NCBI GenBank assembly: GCA_029948255.1
Contig: JALIZF010001320.1
Coordinates: forward strand, 176,133 to 240,132
Direction of reading: 5' to 3'
DNA: 64,000 nt
Source of the DNA: Telmatactis stephensoni
Lineage: Eukaryota > Cnidaria > Anthozoa > Actiniaria > Isophelliidae
Positions 10,501 through 19,700 of this stretch are shown piece by piece. The notes beneath the pieces were generated by a model that saw only the letters and a list, made by a program, of their open reading frames with translations, ran no database searches and was not told where the DNA came from. Each line of letters begins with the position of its first letter. The first letter of the stretch is position 1. Both the position numbers and the translations under genes were made by a program.

Positions 10501-11279
10501 CAAATTTTGGAAGTGTAACAGTATCAACTCTACTTTCACTTTAATTTGGAAATGTTTCGATTTGATCGCCCGTTCCAAAATCAATATCGTGTCCCAAAAC
10601 ATATAGTTCTTGAAAAAGCCCAGACCTACTAGACAATTCGGTCATGGCAGTTACCTTAAATGTGATCTTCAATCTGTATGACGCGCCTTCTTTTAGACTG
10701 AATGGAGATTCTTTTAACTTGTCAAGATCCCCTAGAGTGTTACAAAATAGACAAGAACAATCAAGGGGGTAAATAGATCAAACGAACATTTGTGCATAAC
10801 ACACTTCACGAGTGACTAAAGAACATAGAAAGTTTCAAAACACACAGATACAAACAAAATGAATTCAAGACGATGATATTCAGCATATGAGTTGGTAAGA
10901 GTAATATAAAATGAATAAAATATGCCGCTAAAAACCATGCCTTACCGGTCAAATCGATATCCACGTCAGGTCGGCCTTCAACAACCAAAGTCAATTTCTC
11001 CACCTTTACATTGGGCCCATCGTTGCTCCCTGACAAACAAATTCACAAATAAACAACTATTCTACAAATGCTTTACTAGTAAAATATATTAACCAAACCT
11101 TGCGCAGTGTCAGCACCAGCCAGTAACGTTTGCTTGTATCTCACCAAAGATTCATCATCAGCATCCAACTGTTGTATGGTGGCGAGGGATTTTTGAGCCG
11201 GCGCTACGTAACCAGGAGTTTCTTCTGGTTCATCGTCTTCTATTGGTGAAACGCTTGGAGCTTGCTCTGCCTCTGACAT
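1561..11279 (-). CDS. ARHGDIA: Rho GDP-dissociation inhibitor (RhoGDI)
   Basis: RhoGDI binds GDP-loaded, prenylated Rho/Rac/Cdc42, pulls them off membranes and keeps them soluble in the cytosol. Five coding exons in transcript order: 11099-11279, 10946-11029, 10655-10731, 8455-8518, 1561-1757; sizes 181, 84, 77, 64 and 197 nt give one 200-aa frame, close to the roughly 204 aa of vertebrate RhoGDI1. All junctions are GT-AG. The N-terminal arm is acidic; then come the regulatory segment around residues 40-60 and the immunoglobulin-like, prenyl-binding beta sandwich. Recognisable blocks are [15 protein letters not shown] (exon 3), [11 protein letters not shown] (exon 4), and [21 protein letters not shown] and [14 protein letters not shown] (exon 5). 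Intron 4 is 6.7 kb because a Kolobok transposon (1845-7756) sits in it. Which vertebrate paralogue it matches cannot be decided. Confidence 0.95.
3284..4128. mobile_element. non-autonomous TTAA element nested in the transposase intron
   Basis: The ends GGACGTTCGCGGG and CCCGCGAACGTCC are exact complements, and TTAA flanks both sides (3280-3283, 4129-4132). It lies entirely in the intron between transposase exons 3 and 4, so it does not break the frame. No protein of its own is visible. TTAA duplication is shared by Kolobok and piggyBac; the end GGACG does not match the CCCT end of piggyBac, so a Kolobok-mobilised MITE is the better guess. Confidence 0.7.
4871..5122 (+). CDS. small helical ORF inside the Kolobok transposase intron
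   Basis: An 83-aa frame starts at an ATG in good context (AAAAATGGC) and begins [18 protein letters not shown]. It is rich in L, E, Q and K and looks fully alpha-helical, possibly a short coiled coil. I do not recognise it. It lies in the intron between transposase exons 4 and 5 (4693-5340) on the same strand. It could be a third transposon gene, an alternative exon, or a chance frame. The GC-rich words just upstream (CGCGCC, CCCGCG) differ from the AT-rich surroundings. Confidence 0.35.
   Translation: MASPNPEELLGFIRNERLNSLEDLRQIQQEVLSFLSSVNIQRASQELFWEFLLILKAYFESEKTTAKLLKKLDFLEEQLQNML
5808..5870 (+). mobile_element. truncated end of a GGCGGATCC-type element
   Basis: The transposase reading breaks at about 5808, where GGGCGGATCCAGGGGGAGGG begins. 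The same terminus recurs at 55091 and 55235 as a proper inverted pair. No matching second end is visible here, so this is a fragment. Its insertion or a later deletion removed the C-terminal part of the THAP transposase. Confidence 0.45.
6023..6137. mobile_element. partial family A MITE
   Basis: The right arm TTTTAGTGTTTGTACTCTA is intact, while the left arm lacks its terminus. Directly to the left (about 5975-6024) lies a remnant of a family B right arm ending CATCACTCTA, so one MITE inserted into another. Confidence 0.6.
6309..7525 (-). CDS. P2X7-ballast-domain (zinc-coordinating Cys) protein of the Kolobok element
   Basis: Two exons, 7326-7525 and 6309-6726 (200 + 418 nt = 206 codons), give an uninterrupted 205-aa protein; the junction is GT-AG and restores a Trp codon. 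Residues 1-60 are Ser/Asp/Glu-rich with a YLFEPYDS motif. Then comes the cytoplasmic ballast domain of P2X7 receptors: [28 protein letters not shown], a helix, [25 protein letters not shown] and a final GF pair. In P2X7 this domain binds two zinc ions and a guanine nucleotide; there is no channel part here. It lies convergent to the THAP transposase inside the same terminal repeats, and its intron holds a MITE (6817-6961). The start could be Met 1 or Met 5 (7513). Its role for the transposon is unknown. Confidence 0.85.
6817..6961. mobile_element. family A MITE in the ballast-gene intron
   Basis: Arms TAGAATACAAACACTAAAA and TTTAGTGTTTGCACTCCA are diverged copies of the family A terminus. The insert lies wholly within intron 6727-7325 of the P2X7-ballast gene and so leaves its reading frame intact. 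Confidence 0.6.
7788..8112. mobile_element. inverted-repeat element, family D
   Basis: An inner inverted repeat runs from TTTGATAGCCTGATCAAAAC to its complement near 7935-7955, with 'gagagtgtagtggaagcacaagcc' arms around a small loop. A second block at 8050-8110 has a TTTGAT...ATCAAA hairpin and an AATCAGAGCGCGCG end. The same parts in reverse order are at 35945-36262, so this is a dispersed family. Superfamily unknown. Confidence 0.55.
8640..8775. repeat. iterated 'AAATTCAAGGACTTTTCAAGG' repeat
   Basis: Three or four degenerate copies of a roughly 21-base unit (AATTCAAGGACTTTTCAAGG) lie in RhoGDI intron 3, the intron between exons 3 and 4. Such CAAGGACTTTTCAAGG words are typical of short dispersed repeats in marine invertebrates (general impression, not a database result). 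No coding sequence seen. Confidence 0.5.
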
Positions 11280-12277
11280 AGTTTCAAAGCAACAAAGTCA
11301 AAGTTTTTAGATAGCAAGGAAATAAAGATTGCCTCAAACTGTTTAGCTCCAACAAAATGGAGTACCACCCCATGACGTCACAACACGAGGTTACTCGGCT
11401 GTACGATTAAGGGTGGAGTGAGTGGAGGGGCAATAAATCCTTTGGAGGGGTGACATCAACAGCAGCATCTTCAAAGGTAAGACGAGATATTCAGTACATA
11501 TTTTCCGACGAAAATATGATTTACTAACCAAAACCTTCAGTTCTTTCAAAGAACTTATTGTTCTTATTATTTTTTAAAGTATTATATCTTATTTTAATAT
11601 AAGTATATAAATATAATATAGTTAAGTAGTGTATAGTATAGATTAATAGCGTAGTAGTTTTTATTAGTGATATTATAATGTAATTTCTCCTGAAGGATTT
11701 ACCGTGGATAAATAAAGTTATCTATCTATCTATCTAGAAAGAAAAAAACAAAATGGTGGGGGGGTGGGTGAGGCCAGCCCCCTTTCCCCTGTCAAGATTG
11801 CGCTGCCCCTGCAGTCAGTCATGTAAATCTATGAACCAAAGGTACCTATTAAATACATAGGTATGAAAGAGAACTAAAAATAGTGCAATTTCACAGTTAT
11901 AATATTTGAATGCACTCTAAGAGTCATCAGGTTTTGAAGAGAACTTAGATAAGTATAGTTCAAATTTTTATCAGAAACAAAGCAACTTTTTCTGCCAACA
12001 ATGGACTCGTATAATCTGCTGCATAATTTAACATCCACACCCTGATTCTCCTTTACTAAAACCTTAACCATGTAATGAATGTAGAATCTATCTACCACCA
12101 CTGTAAAACCCTATATTTTCAATTGTCACTCAAACTGTAAGGACTACTGTAATAGTAGTAGTGATGTATTTATGATCACATGAATAATTAAATATTTCCT
12201 TTTTCAGAAATGGTTCTCTCTTCTGTGACTAACTTTTCAGGGTTTTTTTTTTTTGAACCATGAAAGAAAGTTTACTA
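11280..12277. other. intergenic region upstream of RhoGDI
   Basis: Contains the likely RhoGDI promoter just right of 11279. At 11700-11745 there is a 'ggataaataaagt' stretch followed by a short (TATC)n run, which resembles the 3' tail of a non-LTR retroelement or SINE. The frame at 11874-12101 shows no known motif. Confidence 0.4.
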
Positions 12278-12686
12278 AGGGACTGTACGTTTTTAATGAG
12301 GGGGGGTGGGCTGGAGTATTTCGGGGGAGGGTCATCGAAAAAAAAATCAACGTTTGTGAAGGGTCAAGCTATTCTTTTTCCTTGTGAGGGGGAGGGTCAC
12401 CTCTTTTATCTGATCATTTTAGAAACTATAGAAGTCGCAGGCTTTTCTCTTTAATTTGTACATATAAATATGACTGGTTTTGACAACTATCACTACTTAT
12501 AATATTGTTTTATTGTATATTTGTATATCACATTTTTGTATACATTTTTGGACTGTGTGTGAGTCACGTACTGCCACCATTTTGCTTGGCTTTTACGAAA
12601 GTGCCTTTTGTTCTGCGAGGAACCATCACTGATGGCAGGCACATGCAACTGTTAAACAATGGAATAAACTAGTGCCATCTTAAAAG

Positions 12687-12893
12687 TCAATGGATGTTCT
12701 GCCAAGAAATAGAATTGTCATTGGAAACTTTGGTTCGTTTTCTGCCGTACCGTGATACTCCAATTCCGCTAACCTCTGGACCACTCTCTTCATCACTAGA
12801 TGCTAGTTCTTTTGATGACTCCGAAGAACTTGAACCAACCACTCTGTTCACAAAATCTTCCTCAGATTCGTCACCAGAGGAATACTGAGCCAT
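12687..12893 (-). CDS. short acidic Ser-rich ORF of the TIR element
   Basis: Begins MAQYSSGDESEEDF and ends soon after SRYGRKRTKVS and ISWQNIH, 68 aa. The acidic run followed by a basic GRKR motif suggests the start of a nuclear protein. Unrecognised; probably a remnant of the element at 12278-13450 rather than a host gene. Confidence 0.3.
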   Translation of the reverse strand: MAQYSSGDESEEDFVNRVVGSSSSESSKELASSDEESGPEVSGIGVSRYGRKRTKVSNDNSISWQNIH

Positions 12894-13018
12894 CAGTATA
12901 TTCTAGTACGTCTGTCTCTTCATTCTCTTTCATTTCCATTTCTTTATATTGACGGCTGCCAATGTGTGCCGCCTTGATGACGTTAGCTTTCGCAGCCTTT
13001 TTTCCATTGAACGAAATC

Positions 13019-13210
13019 TTATGTTCCACTAAGATAAAGATTTAGTTCATTTACTTTTAAGGTTGATAGCTGGTTGGCATTGTACAGAGCCTGCCAGTCA
13101 ATGTCATTGTATTTTCTTTGTAAGCGCTCTTTCTTTTCGATTTGATTTTCTTCCTTTCGCTTTTTCTTGCGAATGTCAATTTCTGTGAGATGTTGAATGT
13201 AGTCACTCAC
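13019..13210 (-). CDS. short charged ORF of the TIR element (SAP-like end)
   Basis: 63 aa. A basic helix (RKKKRKEENQIEKKERLQRK) is followed by DIDWQALYN and KVNELNLYL, the pattern of a SAP-type DNA-binding helix pair. It stops right after that motif, so it looks truncated. Confidence 0.3.
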   Translation of the reverse strand: MSDYIQHLTEIDIRKKKRKEENQIEKKERLQRKYNDIDWQALYNANQLSTLKVNELNLYLSGT

Positions 13211-13257
13211 TAAGCTTTCTGGAACAATATATGTTCTAGAAAACTCCGAAATTTTCT

Positions 13258-13289
<32 letters not shown>

Positions 13290-13550
13290 GATTTGAGTTA
13301 CCCGTGGGGGAGGGTCATCAATTTTTTTCTGCTAATCAATGAAGGGCCATGGTATTTTTAGAAAAATATGGAGGGGGGTCATCACAATTTTGTTTTGATG
13401 GAGATGAAAAACTCCAGCCCACCCCCCCTCATTAAAAACGTACAGTCCCTAACTACTGAGTACTAGCTTAGTAATGAGCAAAAGAAAACAATGGGTTTAG
13501 AGTCTACTACTAATCATAATGCATTCTATTTTCAGTTCATGGGTTGAATA

Positions 13551-13785
13551 ATAATAATTTACTGGGCCAGCCCAGTTCATATAACAAGGCCTTAAGAGTG
13601 AGCTTAGGTTTAAATCATTCTACCTAAGCTCACTCTTAGGGCCTTGTTATATGAACCAGACTGGCCCAGTAAATTATTAAGGGGACTGACTTCTTTTGTT
13701 TCAAGGCCCCAAAGGAAAAGAAAACAAAAGAAGTCAGTCCTCTTAATAACTGGGCCACCCTGGTTCACATAATCAGGTCCTAAAA
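13551..13785. repeat. nested palindromes (MITE within MITE)
   Basis: An outer palindrome, 13551-13679, has arms 'atttactgggccag' with 'aacaaggcc' and their complements. A second hairpin, 13678-13746, has arms GGGGACTGACTTCTTTTGTT and its complement. Then 13747-13785 repeats the arm of the first element (ACTGGGCCA, GGTTCACATAA, CAGG). This order indicates one palindromic element inserted inside another copy. Confidence 0.65.
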
Positions 13786-13838
13786 GATCTGCTAAATGAC
13801 CAGCTAGTCCCTTTTGTTGTAATGCATGATTGCTTACT

Positions 13839-14105
13839 ACATAGCTGCCAACCCTCCCGGATAATCCGGGAGTCTCCAGATTTTGGGCCTCGTCTCCCGG
13901 TCTCCCGGATAAAGACCTAAATCTCCCGGATAATCGCTCGAATCCTAAAATTGCGGCCATTTTAACTGAAATATAGTCTATCTTTCTTGCAATATCGTCT
14001 TTCCAACCCCCCCACCCCCCCCCCCACTGAGCGTGAAAATCGACCCAATTCTAAGGAAAAAATGTTGATCTCCAGATACGAAAGCCTTGGGGGTTGGCAG
14101 CTATG
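13839..14105. mobile_element. MITE with ACATAGCTGCCAACC ends
   Basis: Ends ACATAGCTGCCAACCCTC and GGGGTTGGCAGCTATGT are inverted repeats. The interior near the left end carries iterated 'ctcccggat' words. No ORF of substance. Confidence 0.65.
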
Positions 14106-14109
14106 TTAC

Positions 14110-14449
14110 TAGTCCAGACCCAGACCTCTTCTTAACCTGTTCCACTTTGGAAAAAAAAAACAGAGTCCGGAAGAACTTGCATATGCATGTGTTAAATGAA
14201 CCAATCAGACACTGTAAGATTTTGGTGTGACCTGGTTACAAAACTATCGCTTAATATGGCTGCTGTTAATGAATGGTTAGATGAAAGTTTATCTGTACAA
14301 AATTGGCCTTGTAACCACTGAGCGAGGTCATGCCAAAACTTTATGATACATGTCTGATTCATTTATGTAACACATGCACATGAAGTTCTTGTGGACTCTG
14401 TTTTACTGAAATGGGTCAGGGTAAATTAAGAGGCCTGGGTCTGGACTAC
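14110..14449. mobile_element. MITE with TAGTCCAGACCCAGACC ends
   Basis: Arms of about 95 bp: TAGTCCAGACCCAGACCTCTT on the left and AAGAGGCCTGGGTCTGGACTA on the right, with shared inner blocks ('gagtccggaagaacttgca', 'catgtgttaaatga'). A TA duplication is likely. It starts four bases after the preceding MITE ends. Confidence 0.7.
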
Positions 14450-14753
14450 GTTGTTTTCAAGAGTCCATCCTCACCAGCTCTAATTGTGACCACTTTTTTG
14501 AATTCCAAACTAGAGGTGGTTGCTTTCAACAGCTATGACTGTAGTAACACTAAAAATGGCTGCAAAAGGGCCTAGAATGATTTTTTAAACCAGTGAAACA
14601 GAGGACTATTAAGTCAGAATTATGCTGTTTGGGAAAGAATAAATGAAAACAGTGGGATTATAAAATATTTTGAAATTGCAATCAGGATCCATAAAATTCA
14701 AAGTTTTTCAAAGTTTTGTCTCGTCTTTTCTTTCAATATTGTAGACGTTTTGG

Positions 14754-15480
14754 CCATTGACTCTGACCTTTATCCATCCTTGGGGACCCAGGGCAAAAGG
14801 GGAGGGAGAGGGAGAGGGGGGGGGGGAGGACCAGAGGGGGGAGGGGGAGGGCCGGGGATGGAAAGGAGAAGGGGAAAAGGACGCCCTGGGCTTTTGACTA
14901 CCCCAAACCATTTCCAACAGCAAAACTTAATCCTCTTTCTGATTGGCCTCATTATATCTTAATTATAATGAGGCAATCAGAAGCGTTTGTGCGGTTGAGC
15001 TCGATTCATCTAAAATTACAAGTAAACAAGTTGACCCCACACATTGCAACAGCTCTTGAACAAAGCGAGCGGACATGCGACACCTTTTAACAGGAATAGA
15101 AGCTGGTTGTATCGACAATTATTCAGAAACAAGATGTCTTTGTAGAGAGCTGCCCACAGGATTTGGGAAAAGTTTGACTTACAAATCTTGCATGGAATTT
15201 ACAATGCTTTGCCTGATGTCGGTGTGCAGAACTTGACACAAACATATTAAACTGTCACAGTATCCAAGCGATAATTGAGATGTGCCAGATATTTTTGTTA
15301 TATGATCTTGTTTACGTGGGAAATCCCTAAGAGGATTAAGTTTTGCCGTTGGAAATGGTTTGGGGTAGTCAAATGCCTAAAGCGTCCTTTTCCCCTTTTC
15401 CTTTCCTTCCCCCTCCCCCTCCCCCTCCGGTCCTTCCCCGCCCCTTTCGCCCTAGTTCCCCGAGGATGACCTTTATCAGT
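14754..15480. mobile_element. long-armed inverted-repeat element
   Basis: Arms at about 14761-14936 and 15329-15474 are complements, with a purine-rich (GGGGA)n tract on the left matching a pyrimidine-rich tract on the right and shared words such as CCAAACCATTTCCAACAG. The GGA/CCT runs create spurious low-complexity frames on both strands. No transposase seen. Confidence 0.55.
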
Positions 15481-15673
15481 AATTACAAAAGATTGCTTGT
15501 GCGAGAGTTCAAACTTATTTTAGTGCGCGCGTGCTTAGTGCATGAGGATTTTTTTAATGTTCTATAAATATCTGCAATTTGCAGATGGTCATTAACAATT
15601 AAAACAGAATCAGGGACAAAACTTTGAAAAACTTTAATGAAAAGTGGGACTAGAGTTTACTACTAACCTATAC

Positions 15674-15818
15674 TAGAGTGATGGCACTTAATCCAAGAAA
15701 CAAAATCTAATCGTCAATGTCTAATAGTCTAATTAAAACAAAAGAAAGCAATAGAAATAGTGTCTACTAATGTCTGTTAGACTAATATCTATTTTACAGA
15801 TTAAGTGCCATCACTCTA
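15674..15818. mobile_element. family B MITE
   Basis: Ends TAGAGTGATGGCACTTAATC and GATTAAGTGCCATCACTCTA are exact complements. Confidence 0.75.
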
Positions 15819-15920
15819 CTAACCTAAACCAGAATTTACTAGTAACCTTTACATGTACATGTAAATAATTGCCAACCTTTTCACAGGTTAATAAAATGAC
15901 TCACCTAGAAACATGGATCT

Positions 15921-16150
15921 TAGAGTGATTAAACTTTGAAACAAAATCTAATAACTAATAGGCTAATCAAAACAAAAGAAAAAATGGAAATGGTGTCTAC
16001 TATAATGTCTGTTAGCTAGGGTCCACTCACACGAGAGAGGGTGCCCCTATGTGATACTGTAGGAATAACTCTTTTGCTTGGGGAACGCTTTGTCATGTGA
16101 ACGGGCCCTTAGACTAATACATATTTCACAGGTTAAGTGCCATCGCTCTA
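15921..16150. mobile_element. family B MITE split by a smaller MITE
   Basis: Ends TAGAGTGATTAA and GTGCCATCGCTCTA belong to family B. At about 16018-16109 the arms are separated by an insert with its own inverted ends, AGGGTCCACTCACACGA and TCATGTGAACGGGCCCT, so the element is nested. Confidence 0.6.
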
Positions 16151-16787
16151 AGATCCATGCACGCATGGTGGAAACATGCAAATTATGAAAATGAAAGAGA
16201 GATGATAATATTTCTTTAAAACATTTTATTATTCTCAAACCACAGTACAACAGAGTCTTTAAATATAACAATAACTAGATATTGACAATAGCATTAAACA
16301 TGGACAACATCTGCTTTTATGCGCTTTATCAAGCCAACTAAAATGCTGGCAAGATAATAATAATCACGAATGCTTTTATTATTGTTTAAAAAACTAGTTT
16401 GCTAACCAGATACATGTAAATTGCTACCCCTTCTGGAGTTGGAAATTGAAGTCAGACTACCTGCAACAATAAGTGCTTATTGCACTGAATTAAGCCATGA
16501 TTGTCCACATTTAAAAAAACATTGCTCTCGTTTTAACACACAAAGGTTTAGAACCTTGTGAGATTTTGGTAAGAAAAGCTAATCCTTTAAAATTTTGTTA
16601 AGGGATTCCTATTGTACTGATTCATAATAGAAGTAGAAGAAGAAGCATTAAATAAAATGACTACAAAGGCTACCAGATTGAATTTCTATAATATTTGATA
16701 TAAACCACAGCTATAGTATTAATTCAGCAAGGGAATAGGAGAGGTATAAATAAAAGTGCTAACAGAGAGATTATTGGGTCAAGGTGT

Positions 16788-19700
16788 TTACAACTCATCC
16801 TTCTTGGCACCTTCTTCACTGGGTTTCTCTTCACCTTCCTCTGGTGTTTCACCTTCTTCTCCCTCTGGTGGGATCTCTTCCTCTCCTTCACCCTCAGGTT
16901 CTGGTTCCTCGCCCTCCTTGCCTGGCTCATTGCCTTCTTTGCCACCAGAGTTTAAGAATTTCTTGAAGTCATCTAGAGTTCTACCTCCATTATAGTCAAC
17001 AACCTGCAACAGGAGAACATAAAGATTAGCAATACATACATGTAAGACCTTCAACTATAAAAAATATTTTACTTGAATTTTGAAAACAAAGAAAATCTGT
17101 GAAAAAATGCGTCCCATCCACCCAAATAAATTGCCTTGTCTTGGGTCTCGCAAAGCCTTACATGGACCATTGGACACACTTTCATGTAATATACCCAAAA
17201 AGAAACTAGGGTGATTTTTGTAAACCCTTATAACAAATAGTTAACATGTAATAGTCGAAAACATAAACAAAGTTACAGTGATGGGTGATTAATGTCCTAA
17301 AATGTCTTTTCAATCAATCATTTAATCAAATTTCTAATACATTACATTTAATATGAACATATAAATCTAATGTATCATGGTAAGACTAAACAGAATTCTA
17401 TGATTCCCTAATATAATTTCACGGATTTATGAAAATTCAAATCCTATGTACATAGATTATACTCACATCTCCTTCCTTGGGGAAATATTTGATGGTTGGG
17501 AAGCTCTGGACCTTGACTCCCTCTACTTCATTAGCTGTAGAATCCATTTTAGCAATGACGATATCTTTACTGTCCTTGTATTCTTCACCAAGTTTGTCCC
17601 AGATAGGAGCAAGTTGTTTACAGTGACCACACCATGGGGCATCTGTTGACAATAAAACACTAGTTAGTCACTGACTTTAAGCTTTCTATGAAATAGAGCA
17701 GTTTTCACATGAGTGGGAAACTAACTGCGCCACATCGTAATCGTGTCAGTGCTCTAATGTCTATAAAAACATTTGAGATTCCTGCCATAATCATACCTCC
17801 TGCCGTAATCATACCAGGCAGTGACTGTGACGTTTTCACACTCATACAAAATCTGCTCTCTATATAGCAGTTATAGTATGGCTGTCAAAGGTCAGGTCTG
17901 TCTGTGCTGTGTAGTGTCTTAGAATTTTGATTGGTCAGTGTCAGAAGATGCATTATTAAAACACAGTGCAGAGATACTGCACTGCACAGCACAGCACAGA
18001 TATTTTTCAAATTCATACCAAAATGTTACTTATAATAGTTCACTTTTAATATTCTGGTTGAGTGATCATGCACAAAACAATTCAAGATGAGGCTCTGGGG
18101 AAACAAAAGAATATAGTAAGATTACTCCATTGTTTTCCTGGAGCCTTGTCTTGAATTGCTTTGTGCATGATCACTCAGCCAGAATATCAAAAGTGGGTTA
18201 TTGTGCAGCTTGTCATGCAACCTGCAGAGAATTGAAAATTGTATACTATTTTTGCAAGATGGTAATTTCTAAAATTTTTATCAAACTTACAGAATTCAAC
18301 AAGAACATCTTTAGTTTTGTCTCTTGCAACTTCATCAAAGTTCTTTCCAACAAGGACTTTGACAGGTTTAGCATTCCAGTCCTCAGGTACATCTTGGGTA
18401 AGGAGATGAGGCTGAAGTAAAACAAGTGATTCATCATTTAAATTGTAAAGCCATTACAAATTAATAACTACTAGATACAGTACAGTACATTACTGCTGAT
18501 TCTGACAAATTGCAAATGCACTTTTCTTTGAGTTCACATGTCCACATTTGAATTTCAATGTTAGCCTTGCTTCAAAGCAAGAGGGGTATCAGACCCCAAA
18601 CAAGGCAAATACAAAACAACAGCAATATTCCAGCACAAACAAGAGCAACTCTCTAAGAGATTATCATATATATTCCATTTGCATGATGCCATCATCTGAC
18701 TACATCTACTAGAATGCTTTAACCCTAAGACACAAAATTGTTTAGAAGACCATGTCTACTTTTTCATTTACACAATAACATCTACAATACATGAATGTAG
18801 CTTTATAGAATGATGTACCTTAAGTTTGCCATCCAAAAATCCTTGTACAAACTCAGAAATAACTTCAGTAGTGACCTCTGGTTTCTCTGGTTTATACTTA
18901 GTCATATCATCATCAGCAAGGTTAATCAGGCGGACAGTTGGGAGTTCTTTAGTTGTGATTCCAAAGAATTCCATAATTCTAAGGTTGTCTTCTACTTCAC
19001 CATTTACAAAAACAAAGAGAACTTTGCCTTTGAAGGATTTAGCAGCAGCAGAGAAAGCTTCGCTGTTGTCCTTGTAAGTTTCTGATTTCTTGTTAGCAAA
19101 GAGCAGGATATGGTGTTTGATCTCACCACCAAAGATCTTGGGAGCAGTCTATAACATAGATAATCCTGTCAGCTATCATCTACAGTAGTTTAAATACAAT
19201 CAAATCATAATATTTGAATGTGAAAGGATTATTGAAAAAGGTTAGAAACTTCTTCACCCTTTCGACCAAGTTGATATTGCAGTGGGATGCAAATCTTGAC
19301 CTACCTCATCACTGAATTCAGTTACAAGAGGAAGTTGATTGGCTTTGACGAACTTTTGGATTTCTTCAGCATCGTATTTACCATCATAATCATTACGTCC
19401 CTCATCAAACTATAACAATAAGAAGCAACTGATTAAAAAGACAAGAATTTCTGCTGGAAATTTGTAATTTGAACCAATGTTAGGAATGGTTAGTTTCAGA
19501 TATTCTCATAGTGGTTATTTATTATGTTTTGAAAAATAAAATTCCTTGACATGAACATGTACATTGAAAAAATAAAATTGACCAAAACAATTTTTTTGTG
19601 ATATTTGAGGTAAACATTGTTAGAAGGCTCATGGCAGTCTGAAATGCTGCATTATATATATCAAGTACAAATGAGAAATCCTTGTGTACCTTCTTAAACA

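Larger units (their letters stand above)
12278..13450 (-). mobile_element. 1.17-kb TIR element with two short reverse ORFs
   Basis: The first 40 bases (starting AGGGACTGTACGTTTTTAAT) recur as an almost exact complement at the right end, finishing at 13450. Two minus-strand frames lie inside: 13019-13210 (charged, then NDIDWQALYNANQL and LKVNELNLYL, like a SAP-type helix pair) and 12687-12893 (acidic Ser-rich, then SRYGRKRTK). They look like detached N- and C-terminal pieces of a transposon protein, so the element is probably an internally deleted derivative. The target duplication is unclear. A 30-base poly-T lies at about 13260-13289. Confidence 0.65.

Noticed and set aside
11700..11745. 3' end of a LINE
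   Set aside because: Only an A-rich tail with a short (TATC)n run is visible; no reverse transcriptase or UTR can be tied to it.
14708..14962. Gly-rich and Pro-rich frames on both strands
   Set aside because: They come from the purine tract in the arm of the inverted-repeat element at 14754-15480.
16756..16995. Plus-strand Ser/Pro-rich frame
   Set aside because: Antisense shadow of the acidic C-terminal tail of PDI, which is a proven exon with KDEL.
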